A DNA stretch of 21,246 bases, taken from NCBI GenBank assembly GCA_037969155.1, contig JBBKWW010000043.1, positions 1 through 21,246 on the forward strand, read 5' to 3'. This DNA is from JAYXXU01 sp037969155 (GTDB taxonomy: Bacteria > Pseudomonadota > Gammaproteobacteria > Pseudomonadales > Moraxellaceae). Within the stretch, counting starts at the first letter, position 1. Each line of letters starts with the position of its first letter. Below, one piece after another: positions 15,358 to 21,238 of the stretch. A program made the translations under genes and the position numbers. Below the pieces are notes generated by a model, which ran no database searches, was not told the origin of the DNA, and worked only from the letters and a program-made list of their open reading frames with translations.

Positions 15358-16374
15358 CTATTTTTTGGCCACGCGCGGATGCGCAAAATGCAACTGCCGA
15401 TCACAGCCATATGACACCACACTGCGATCGGCAGTAATCTGACCAATTTTTTGCCAACCCTCATCACTGGGCTGGCTGGCCTGTTCGGACACCCAAATCT
15501 CCCATTGCCACGCAGCAGCTTTTGCTTTGGCTAAGTTCAATTCATCACGAAAATCTACCGCATCATTCAGTGGATTACTCGGCGCAGGCCGTAGCATCAA
15601 AAACTTCGGCGCACGCACTGCGCCTTGCTCCCCAAGCGCAGCAATATTCTCGACTGGCCGATAACCCGCTTGCTGATCTAAGCCTGAAAAAGCCCGTCCC
15701 ACCTGAAACATCAGTGGAATCGCCGCCCAGCGAAAACCGATTTTGGGTTGATTGGTCATCGCCGTCTGCAAATAATACTCACGCTGCGTCCCAGACAGCA
15801 CATCGGCCAGAAAAAAATTCGCAGTGGGAACCACCTGCGTCGGGTCAAGTGTCGGAAAAAGCTTACCCGCCATCGCAAAACCACGCGGCTGACCGCGTTG
15901 GGTTTCGCTGAGGGATACCGATGCCCGACCCAGCCACAACGCCTGTGCGCCTTGTTTAAAGTAGCCACTGTACGGAGTCGCCGTATCGATCTGCCAACGT
16001 CCCGCCAAGCAAATGCCATTGGCATGTACCAGCTTTTCCAAACGGGGATAAAAATCCACCGTATCACGCAAAGTACGCTTGGCATCACGGCGCAGTAGAT
16101 TCACCCCACCGACCACCATATTGGCGGCAGTCACCGGATACTGTGGCAACTGCCCCGCAGCATACACCGCCAACTCCTGCTGCTGCTGTGCCGAACTACC
16201 GATTTTGGCAGGTTCAAACACCACCGCATGCACTTGTGCAAAGCTGCTATCGGCATGGCTTGGTAGTGCCATCACGGCCAATAACAGCCCAGCAACGGCG
16301 TGATACGCGCGGCGCTGATGCAGATTGCTGGGCATACGCACAGCAGGTTTAGAGCAATGATTGAACAGTGTCAT
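15358..16374 (-). CDS. Exported protein with distant catalase-fold resemblance
   Basis: Function not recognised with confidence. From ATG 16374 (338 residues) there is a signal peptide (hydrophobic AVAGLLLAVMALPSHA, cleavage near residue 41). The mature part has a run of segments in the same order as the heme pocket of catalases: LVHANG (His117; catalase VVHAKG), LWLGRASVSLSE (catalase VAVRFSTV), QPRGFAMAGKLFPT (catalase DPRGFAVKFYT) and ANFFLAD (catalase IFFIRD). The C-terminal heme-ligand tyrosine motif of true catalases and a clearly placed distal Asn are not visible. The frame opens at TTG 16422, and ATG 16335 is another possible start. It lies last in an apparent operon after a nitroreductase and an epoxide hydrolase-like gene, and converges on the RND pump 25 nt away. 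Confidence 0.65.
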   Translation of the reverse strand: MTLFNHCSKPAVRMPSNLHQRRAYHAVAGLLLAVMALPSHADSSFAQVHAVVFEPAKIGSSAQQQQELAVYAAGQLPQYPVTAANMVVGGVNLLRRDAKRTLRDTVDFYPRLEKLVHANGICLAGRWQIDTATPYSGYFKQGAQALWLGRASVSLSETQRGQPRGFAMAGKLFPTLDPTQVVPTANFFLADVLSGTQREYYLQTAMTNQPKIGFRWAAIPLMFQVGRAFSGLDQQAGYRPVENIAALGEQGAVRAPKFLMLRPAPSNPLNDAVDFRDELNLAKAKAAAWQWEIWVSEQASQPSDEGWQKIGQITADRSVVSYGCDRQLHFAHPRVAKK

Positions 16375-16424
16375 GAGTTTTGCTCTGGTGGGTGGGGAGA
16401 TGATCAATCGATACGGCTGCAACG

Positions 16425-17213
16425 TTACACTTCGGTCACAAACAGCTTACGGTCAAAGCGCACTTGTGGCCAAAACACGCCATCGTCGGCACGCTCGCCG
16501 GCACCAATCACCATAATCGGAAATTCAGCGTCGGAAAGTTTCAGTAGTTTACGCACCCGTACCTCATCAAAACCCTCCATCATGCAGGTATCAAAGCCAT
16601 AGGCCGTAAACGTCAACACCAGATTTTCACAGGCCAACGCGGTGCTTTTGGTTGCCCAAAGCTTGACATCTTGCTCGGTAAACGGGCCACGCGGTAGCGG
16701 CGTGAATAAGCCACCGATGCCAATCGCGCCTTTTTTTAACAGGCCAAAACTATTCAGTGGACCCGGCGCGTAATTCAGTGGAATCAACTGGTAATAACGT
16801 TTGACCAGCGCTGGCAGTTGCGGCATTGGCCATTCTTGCAACATCTGTTTGGCAAACTGATCAATCCGATCTGTACGTGCCACACAGACGATCAACTCTT
16901 GTGCGGTAGCCGCAGCCAACTGCCCCATACAGGCTTTCACCAATTGTTTCTTCTTCGTCGCTGAGCGCACCACATAAAAGCCCCACGGCTGTAGACCGGA
17001 CGAATTTGGCGCTAGCATCGCCATGTCCAGACAGTCATCAAGCACGACTTGAGGAATCGGTTTATCGGTAAATTTGCGTACTGAACGCCGTCCTTGAATC
17101 ACTTTTTTGAAGTTTTCAACATCGATACCATTCGGCAATGGCTCATGATAACGCGCTTTACCATCGACCATGATCGTGCTCTTTGCGTCTTTCTCAGAAA
17201 CAGAAGATTTCAT
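16425..17213 (-). CDS. NAD(P)H-dependent FMN nitroreductase family protein
   Basis: A 262-residue flavoprotein of the NfsB/FRase I-like nitroreductase superfamily, which reduces nitroaromatics, quinones or enones with NAD(P)H. The FMN phosphate-binding start is clear in IQGRRSVRKFTDKPI (about 39-53), followed by LAPNSSGLQPWGFYVV (68-82), the usual second FMN contact. The central part (ATKSTALACENLVLTFTAYGFDTCMMEG) and the closing VIGAGE strand fit the family. It is longer than the 217-residue NfsB owing to an N-terminal extension and an insert near 125-165. TTG 17216 opens the frame; ATG 17213 is preferred, with AAGGA 9 nt upstream. It lies 58 nt after the hydrolase gene and about 50 nt before the catalase-like gene on the same strand. 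Confidence 0.85.
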   Translation of the reverse strand: MKSSVSEKDAKSTIMVDGKARYHEPLPNGIDVENFKKVIQGRRSVRKFTDKPIPQVVLDDCLDMAMLAPNSSGLQPWGFYVVRSATKKKQLVKACMGQLAAATAQELIVCVARTDRIDQFAKQMLQEWPMPQLPALVKRYYQLIPLNYAPGPLNSFGLLKKGAIGIGGLFTPLPRGPFTEQDVKLWATKSTALACENLVLTFTAYGFDTCMMEGFDEVRVRKLLKLSDAEFPIMVIGAGERADDGVFWPQVRFDRKLFVTEV

Positions 17214-17271
17214 CAATACTCATCCTTAATTTTAAAAATGCCGACTCAAAACGACACGCCAAATCTCAGCA

Positions 17272-18072
17272 TCACGGCTGCTGCTGACCCAGCCAATCAC
17301 GCATCACCTGATTAAATTGCTCAGGTTGCTCACGCATCAGCCAATGCCCCGTCTTCATCGCCGTGACTTGATTACCTGCCTTTTGCTGTAGCCGTGCCAG
17401 CCATTGTTGTGAGTGAAACATAAATGGCTTGTGCCTAGCATACACAAACAACATCGGACAGTCAGGCACGATGCTAAAGGGCTGAATCGGCTGGCGACGC
17501 ACCTGAAAAACCGCCTGAAAATACGGATAATTCATCGCACGATGCACAGGATCAACAGGGGTCGGCTGTTGCAGCAACTGAGCAAAACTACGCGTGATGG
17601 CAGTACCGAGTTTTTCAGGCATGAACCACGCCAGCGCCAGATTGGTCTGATAAGTGATCAGCATCGCTAAATGGTGCGCTTTGAGTGACTTAAGATGTTG
17701 TGGTGACGCTGCATCACCAATATCCAGCGCAATCATTCGGCTGACCCGATCAGGATGCTGCCGGTAAAACTGATAGCCAAACACACAGCCCCAATCATGC
17801 AGCAGTAAAATCACTGGTCGGTCTGGCGATAGAGTCTGGACGACCTGACGGATCATCTCAGCGACCGCAGCAATCGTATACGCCTTACGCGCCCCTTGTT
17901 CAGCATAGTTGGGCAGCGTGATGCGCACACAGCGATAATCTGCCGCAAACGCCGCGACTTGTGCATCCCAAACCCGATAAGTATCCGGCCAGCCATGCAG
18001 CATGACGATGCTCTGCTCACCTGTACCCTCGAGATACACATCCAAACCCGCGATACGTTGCAATTCACTCAT
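17272..18072 (-). CDS. Alpha/beta hydrolase, epoxide hydrolase/dehalogenase-like
   Basis: A 266-residue soluble alpha/beta-fold hydrolase. The oxyanion motif is HGWPD (26-30). The nucleophile elbow reads LLHDWGCVFGY with Asp93 in place of serine, as in epoxide hydrolases and haloalkane dehalogenases. The base is His243 (KTGHWLMREQPEQFN). A cap region spans about 125-195. The lid tyrosines of epoxide hydrolases and the halide-binding Trp pair of dehalogenases cannot be assigned securely, so the reaction is open. ATG 18072 follows AAGGA with 8 nt spacing. It is the first gene of a leftward set with the nitroreductase and the catalase-like protein, and a sigma70-like promoter lies upstream. Confidence 0.85.
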   Translation of the reverse strand: MSELQRIAGLDVYLEGTGEQSIVMLHGWPDTYRVWDAQVAAFAADYRCVRITLPNYAEQGARKAYTIAAVAEMIRQVVQTLSPDRPVILLLHDWGCVFGYQFYRQHPDRVSRMIALDIGDAASPQHLKSLKAHHLAMLITYQTNLALAWFMPEKLGTAITRSFAQLLQQPTPVDPVHRAMNYPYFQAVFQVRRQPIQPFSIVPDCPMLFVYARHKPFMFHSQQWLARLQQKAGNQVTAMKTGHWLMREQPEQFNQVMRDWLGQQQP

Positions 18073-18101
18073 GCGATTAGTCCTTAAATCTTTTATGCAG
18101 C

Positions 18102-18129
18102 GTTATACTCAGTGTGACACCTCACTCAA
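18102..18129 (-). promoter_or_regulatory. Sigma70-like promoter for the hydrolase-nitroreductase cluster
   Basis: On the minus strand TTGAGT (18129-18124) is followed after 16 nt by TATAAC (18107-18102). This would give a short leader with the AAGGA ribosome binding site in front of ATG 18072. Both hexamers match the consensus at 5 of 6 positions. Confidence 0.5.
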
Positions 18130-18200
18130 TCGTGCTGTAGCTCTCAGCGGCCTCAAGCACGGTATGTGTGGCACAACCCGTCACCGAATCTAACACTGTC

Positions 18201-18213
18201 GCGGCAAAGCCGC
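18201..18213. repeat. Short inverted repeat in intergenic DNA
   Basis: GCGGC-AAA-GCCGC forms a perfect 5-bp hairpin with a 3-nt loop in the otherwise featureless stretch between the hydrolase promoter and the terminator at 18276. No U tract follows on either strand, so termination is unlikely. I see no gene between 18073 and 18436. Confidence 0.25.
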
Positions 18214-18275
18214 TATGCATACTGAACAGCTGAGTACACGGGAAAAAATCTATCTTTCTCAATAATCTCTAGACC

Positions 18276-18306
18276 AAAAAAAAAGCCCACATCGCTGTGA
18301 GCTTTT
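18276..18306 (-). terminator. Strong intrinsic terminator reading leftward
   Basis: On the minus strand an 11-bp stem (AAAAGCTCACA paired with TGTGGGCTTTT, one U-G wobble) closes on a GCGA tetraloop and continues into a run of nine T in total (plus-strand A run 18276-18284). No protein-coding gene immediately feeds it. It sits 9 nt past the tRNA-like 3' end at 18315-18337, which suggests it is the old terminator of that tRNA gene. Confidence 0.7.
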
Positions 18307-18314
18307 CTTAAATA

Positions 18315-18337
18315 TGGTGGCGCGACCCTCAATCGAA
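18315..18337 (-). other. Probable tRNA 3'-end remnant, candidate attachment site
   Basis: Read leftward, these 23 nt look like the end of a tRNA: a T-loop-like TTCGATT, then GAGGG (3' side of a T stem), TCGCGCC (3' side of an acceptor stem), a discriminator A and CCA. No matching 5' acceptor half (GGCGCGA) lies within 90 nt to the right, so the gene is not complete here. Tyrosine integrases often recombine in tRNA 3' ends and leave this kind of fragment at one island boundary. Caution: the expected C at tRNA position 61 is G here. No integrase is in the window. Confidence 0.45.
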
Positions 18338-18391
18338 TGAAACACATAAATCAATGATAGTAATCAAAATAAAAACAGCCTGAAAATAATA

Positions 18392-18412
18392 TGCCCCCAA
18401 ATGTGCCCCCAA
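18392..18412 (+). repeat. C-rich direct repeats next to the putative attachment site
   Basis: TGCCCCCAA occurs exactly twice, at 18392-18400 and 18404-18412 (12-nt period). A weaker third C5 tract (GTACCCCCTC) starts at 18422. The spacing is about one helical turn. They lie 55-75 nt inside the proposed tRNA junction, where integrase arm-type sites are expected. That role is an inference. Confidence 0.45.
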
Positions 18413-18417
18413 CGCGC

Positions 18418-18437
18418 ACAAGTACCCCCTCACTTGT
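18418..18437. repeat. Inverted repeat at the end of the small accessory frame
   Basis: ACAAGT (18418-18423) and ACTTGT (18432-18437) form a perfect 6-bp stem around an 8-nt C-rich loop, touching the stop codon of the small leftward gene. On the plus strand it is followed by TATTTTTG, a modest U tract. It could be a weak terminator for rightward transcription or part of the recombination region. Confidence 0.3.
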
Positions 18438-18640
18438 TATTTTTGATTTGGCTGGCCATGCGTGACCGGCTGCATATTTTGCTTTCCGACGGGTGGCAAG
18501 TTTGAATTGACTGAGCCGTTCTGTTCAAGCTGCCATGCCAGTACCCGCTTGACTGCCACAGCTGATACCTCGTCTAAGATACCTTCACTGTCTAGGAAGC
18601 TATCAAAATCACTGCCTACATGCGGATTATGAGCGGTCAT
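18437..18640 (-). CDS. Small protein, shortened HTH-antitoxin-like N-terminus
   Basis: A 67-residue product overlapping the stop of the PIN toxin gene by ATGA. Its first 40 residues (NPHVGSDFDSFLDSEGIL, then VSAVAVKRVLAWQLEQ) resemble the N-terminus of a family of roughly 90-100-residue HTH (XRE-like) regulators, often found in toxin-antitoxin loci, that begin NPHIGSxFDDFLxEEGI and continue into a helix-turn-helix. Here the helix-turn-helix is missing. After residue 40 the sequence is a polar Asn/Pro/Gln-rich tail with no such motif. It may be a truncated relic or a small partner of the toxin. The family match is from memory, not a search. Confidence 0.6.
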   Translation of the reverse strand: MTAHNPHVGSDFDSFLDSEGILDEVSAVAVKRVLAWQLEQNGSVNSNLPPVGKQNMQPVTHGQPNQK

Positions 18641-19008
18641 AGCGCACTCTCTTGGCTAAGTCCATGAAGCTTTTGATCTAGGGTGAGCAGCTCTAAACCG
18701 TAGCTCTGAGCGGTGGCCAGAATGATCGCATCGGGTAACTTCACCTTGCGTGCCTTACGGATACTGATTGTCTTGGCCTGTACCGCATCGGTGAGGTTTA
18801 AACACGCCATACTGTTCAGCATCAGTTGCAGGGTGTGTTCATCGGTCGCGCTTAAATTTGGGAAGCTGAGAAGCTCTAGGCGGGTAATCACACTGTAGGC
18901 ACATTGATTTAGCAAAATCTGTCTGCTCTGAATCATCTCCAGTGCCGCCCTGTTGTGCTGCTGTAAGCCAATAATGAAACAAGTATCCAGCAAGTATTTA
19001 CCAGTCAT
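18637..19008 (-). CDS. vapC: PIN-domain toxin ribonuclease, VapC family
   Basis: A 123-residue PIN-domain protein, expected to be a Mg-dependent endoribonuclease toxin. The acidic active-site residues are in place: Asp8 (YLLDTCFIIG), Glu45 (ITRLELLSFP), Asp93 (VKLPDAIILATA) and Asp111 (LLTLDQKL). The gene starts at ATG 19008, inside the end of the antitoxin gene (11-nt overlap), and its stop overlaps the next small gene by 4 nt, so the three frames are one translationally coupled unit. All catalytic positions are intact, so the toxin is probably active and needs the antitoxin. VapC toxins usually cut tRNA or rRNA; the target here is unknown. Confidence 0.88.
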   Translation of the reverse strand: MTGKYLLDTCFIIGLQQHNRAALEMIQSRQILLNQCAYSVITRLELLSFPNLSATDEHTLQLMLNSMACLNLTDAVQAKTISIRKARKVKLPDAIILATAQSYGLELLTLDQKLHGLSQESAL

Positions 19009-19276
19009 TGCGCATGGCCTGCTGAATACTCACGGGGTCTTGCGGGTAACTGGTTGCGGTTGGTAGTGCGTTGATAAAATCTGCCAGTAACGCCCCTTGC
19101 TGGCTATGCTGGTGTGCCATTAACGCCTCATAGGTACTGGCTGGCACGAGATAGGCAGTGGGGCGGTTATGGTTGAGTACGGCAACCGCCTGACCACCTG
19201 CCGCCTGAATGACTGCGCTGGGATTGCGCTTCAGCTCGCTGATGCTGACCGATAACGGGGCTTGTATGGTGTCCAT
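18998..19276 (-). CDS. Phd/YefM-type antitoxin
   Basis: A 92-residue antitoxin. The N-terminal half is a Phd/YefM DNA-binding fold: SVSISELKRNPSAVIQAAGG, then QAVAVLNHNRPTAYLVPASTYEAL. The C-terminal tail (about 60-92, ALLADFINALPTAT to the end) is the flexible toxin-wrapping part. ATG 19276 follows GAGG with 8 nt spacing. The gene precedes and overlaps vapC. Phd-like proteins repress their own promoter together with the toxin, and a candidate operator lies just upstream. Confidence 0.88.
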   Translation of the reverse strand: MDTIQAPLSVSISELKRNPSAVIQAAGGQAVAVLNHNRPTAYLVPASTYEALMAHQHSQQGALLADFINALPTATSYPQDPVSIQQAMRNDW

Positions 19277-19293
19277 TGGCTAACCCTCAAAAT

Positions 19294-19321
19294 GACCTAT
19301 TCTAAGTATTATATACAGGTC
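19294..19321 (-). promoter_or_regulatory. Promoter and candidate operator of the toxin-antitoxin unit
   Basis: A perfect -10, TATAAT on the minus strand (19313-19308), lies 32 nt before the antitoxin start. It is bracketed by an inverted repeat, GACCT at 19294-19298 and AGGTC at 19317-19321 (18 nt between). This is what an autorepressed antitoxin operator would look like. The -35 region (AATCTA) is weak. The five-base arms make the operator tentative. Confidence 0.5.
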
Positions 19322-19364
19322 TTATTTTTATAGATTACCTAACACAATAAAATCTCCAAAACAA

Positions 19365-19384
19365 AACCGCCACGGTGGGCGGTT
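19365..19384 (-). terminator. GC-rich hairpin with T tract on the minus strand
   Basis: AACCGCC (19365-19371) and GGCGGTT (19378-19384) form a perfect 7-bp stem with a 6-nt loop. On the minus strand it runs into TTTTGTTTTGG, so it can act as an intrinsic terminator for leftward transcription. No leftward gene lies directly to its right. It may insulate the toxin-antitoxin promoter or be left from a lost gene. The rest of 19322-19489 shows nothing else. Confidence 0.45.
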
Positions 19385-19489
19385 CTGGTCTCGCTTGGCC
19401 GACACAGCGCTCTTAGCGTATCTGACCATGATCTTGGGTGTTGCTATCAGCTATGATCGGCTATTACCTATCATCTCAAGGATCTGATT

Positions 19490-20005
19490 ATGAGTAGCGA
19501 GTTTACGTTTGACTACCCCAAATTTGGCCTAGTAGCTCAATCTACCCTAGAGGGTTATGCCACTAACCTTCTGAAGATTCCAACAGATATAAAAAACAGG
19601 ATGTCATGGTTTTTCTTGGCTGACTTGTATTTTTTTCATAACCACAAAGGCATTAATCCACTCGCTGTCCTTGACGAAATTTACATCCTTGAAGGTCTGG
19701 CAACGAAACCTACAGGCACTAAAAAAGAGTCGAAGTACACAAGGAATCATTTAAAAGGGTTATGGCATAAGCATTACATGTCAGCACGATTCATACCACA
19801 AAACATCGAAAACACACTTGGCCAAGAAGGTAATGGACGGCTTACAGAAACTATTACAAGATATGCTCATGAGTTGGAATCCTCTGATGAGGAGGCCATG
19901 TACGCAGCGGCTGGGCGGATGTCAAAGGAAATAAGTGACTCATTCAGAATGAGAAAAAACAACAACAAGCTGACTGGAGAGTGGTGTAATGGTCTAATGA
20001 ACTGA
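19490..20005 (+). CDS. Unknown accessory protein, 3' end removed by an IS insertion
   Basis: I do not recognise this family. The frame has 171 codons from ATG 19490, with AAGGA 7 nt upstream. The composition is clearly AT-richer than the chromosomal genes on the left. The N-terminus (FTFDYPKFGLVAQSTLEGYA) and a central block (RNHLKGLWHKHYMSARFIPQ) look like a folded soluble protein with no signal peptide or membrane segment. The C-terminal part is helical and charged. Only the first 165 codons are native. Position 19985 is the first base of the IS3-family left inverted repeat, and the final residues CNGLMN and the stop come from the IS. The native end is not in the window; it may continue beyond 21246. 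Confidence 0.7.
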   Translation: MSSEFTFDYPKFGLVAQSTLEGYATNLLKIPTDIKNRMSWFFLADLYFFHNHKGINPLAVLDEIYILEGLATKPTGTKKESKYTRNHLKGLWHKHYMSARFIPQNIENTLGQEGNGRLTETITRYAHELESSDEEAMYAAAGRMSKEISDSFRMRKNNNKLTGEWCNGLMN

Positions 20006-20009
20006 GACA
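19985..20009 (+). repeat. IS left terminal inverted repeat (IRL)
   Basis: The first 25 nt match the inverted right end at 21 of 25 positions: TGTAATGGTC identical, a divergent middle, then TGAGACA identical. It supplies the new stop codon (TGA 20003-20005) of the interrupted gene. Confidence 0.85.
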
Positions 20010-20051
20010 GCGCGTTAGGGATAAACTAACGACTGACGAGGACATTGTGAC

Positions 20052-20351
20052 ATGACCAAACAAAGACGCGCCTTTTCACCAGAATTTAAGCTGCATATCG
20101 TGCAACTGATTCGAGATCAAGGGCTGAGTATCACCCAAGTCTGTAAAGACCAAAGCCTCGGCCAATCCACCATTCATCGTTGGTTGGCTCAGTATGATGC
20201 TGAATTGAGTGGTGAACGGGTGCAAGGTGCTATACCGATCACAGCAGACCAGCGCCGCATTCGTGAGCTTGAGCAGCACAATAAACGTCTACAAGAGGAC
20301 ATCGCTATCTTAAAAAAGGCTACCGCCTTCTTCGTCAAACAAATGCGCTGA
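20052..20351 (+). CDS. IS3-family transposase OrfA
   Basis: A 99-residue DNA-binding subunit. An HTH of the transposase type lies at about 8-50 (RRAFSPEFKLHIVQLI, then SITQVCKDQSLGQSTIHRWL), followed by a leucine-zipper-like helix (RRIRELEQHNKRLQEDIAIL, about 73-92) used for multimerisation in this family. GAGGA lies about 9 nt before the ATG. Near its 3' end the frame reads through A AAA AAG in the 0 frame, where ribosomes can slip to join OrfB. Alone, OrfA usually regulates transposition. Confidence 0.92.
   Translation: MTKQRRAFSPEFKLHIVQLIRDQGLSITQVCKDQSLGQSTIHRWLAQYDAELSGERVQGAIPITADQRRIRELEQHNKRLQEDIAILKKATAFFVKQMR
20312..20318 (+). promoter_or_regulatory. Programmed -1 frameshift site (A6G)
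   Basis: AAAAAAG lies with codon boundaries A|AAA|AAG in the OrfA frame, the classic -1 slippery heptamer of IS3 elements. After the slip, reading continues from 20318 (GYRLLRQ...) with no stop into OrfB, giving an OrfAB transposase of 395 residues (89 from OrfA, 306 after the shift). Confidence 0.8.
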
Positions 20352-20362
20352 CTTCCCAAGCC

Positions 20363-21238
20363 ATGACCCGTATTGTCCAAGAAGGCTATGCTAAACAGCA
20401 AGTTTGCGCGGTGCTAGATGTTTCACGTGCCAGTTACTACCGACGCTGCAAACGCCAGACTCGGACAGTATGTGCCAAACGCCAGCGGCTGCGTGCCCAT
20501 GTCAAAGCCTTGTTTGAGGCCAGTGGGCGCAGTTATGGCAGCCGTCGAATCAAGGTGGCATTGATGGCACAAGACATCATGGTAGGACGCTATCAGATAA
20601 GCCAAGTCATGCGGGAACTTGACATCAGACCGGTGTGGAAGAAAGCCTTTGTGCGTACCACAGACTCACAGCATAAACTGCCTGTTGCCGAGAATTTGTT
20701 GGATCAACGGTTTAACCCCACACAGCCCAATCAAGCATGGGTCGGTGACATTACCTACATCCGCACCCAATCAGGCTGGCTGTACTTGGCTGCCGTGATG
20801 GACTTGTATTCACGCAAGATTGTCGGTTACGCCATATCGAGTCGCATGACGGCTGATCTGGTGTGTACTGCACTACAATTGGCGATACAAATGCGTCAGC
20901 CGCCTGCTGGCTTGATTGCGCATACTGACCGAGGCAGTCAGTACTGCTCGGCACAGTATCAATCGCTGCTGAGCGATCACGGCTTTCGGTGCAGCATGAG
21001 TGGCAAGGGCAATTGCTACGATAATGCTGTTATGGAACGCTTCTTCTTGAGCCTAAAAACTGAGCGTGTTTGGCAGCAGCACTACGCCAACCACCAAGAG
21101 GCAATTCGTGATATCTCACGCTACATTGTGGTGTTTTATAACGGGGTTCGCCTGCATTCGACGTTGGGCTATCAGTCGCCCAATCAGTTTGAGCAGGTCA
21201 ACCAAAATCTCCTTAACCGAGTGTCTCATTTCGCTTGA
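20363..21238 (+). CDS. IS3-family transposase OrfB (DDE integrase core)
   Basis: The catalytic part, normally made as the OrfAB fusion. As a separate frame it has 291 residues from ATG 20363. The N-terminal HTH_21-like segment includes SRASYYRR and GSRRIKVAL. The integrase core has the catalytic triad Asp129 (WVGDITYI), Asp189 (AHTDRGSQY) and Glu225 (YDNAVMERFF), with the typical 35 residues between the second Asp and the Glu. The closing block FYNGVRLHSTLGYQSP is typical of the family. The stop codon lies inside the right inverted repeat. It is in the -1 frame relative to OrfA, with no stop between the slippery site and its ATG. Confidence 0.94.
   Translation: MTRIVQEGYAKQQVCAVLDVSRASYYRRCKRQTRTVCAKRQRLRAHVKALFEASGRSYGSRRIKVALMAQDIMVGRYQISQVMRELDIRPVWKKAFVRTTDSQHKLPVAENLLDQRFNPTQPNQAWVGDITYIRTQSGWLYLAAVMDLYSRKIVGYAISSRMTADLVCTALQLAIQMRQPPAGLIAHTDRGSQYCSAQYQSLLSDHGFRCSMSGKGNCYDNAVMERFFLSLKTERVWQQHYANHQEAIRDISRYIVVFYNGVRLHSTLGYQSPNQFEQVNQNLLNRVSHFA

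Noticed and set aside
18315..18400. A complete tRNA gene at the island junction
   Set aside because: Only the last 23 nt look like tRNA. No pairing 5' acceptor, D arm or anticodon arm can be found to the right.
18392..18431. A CRISPR array
   Set aside because: Only two exact 9-nt repeats 12 nt apart, no spacers and no cas genes.
18437..20005. A phage-defence system in the accessory region
   Set aside because: Only a toxin-antitoxin unit and an unrecognised truncated gene are visible. No helicase, nuclease, reverse transcriptase or TIR-type motifs were seen.
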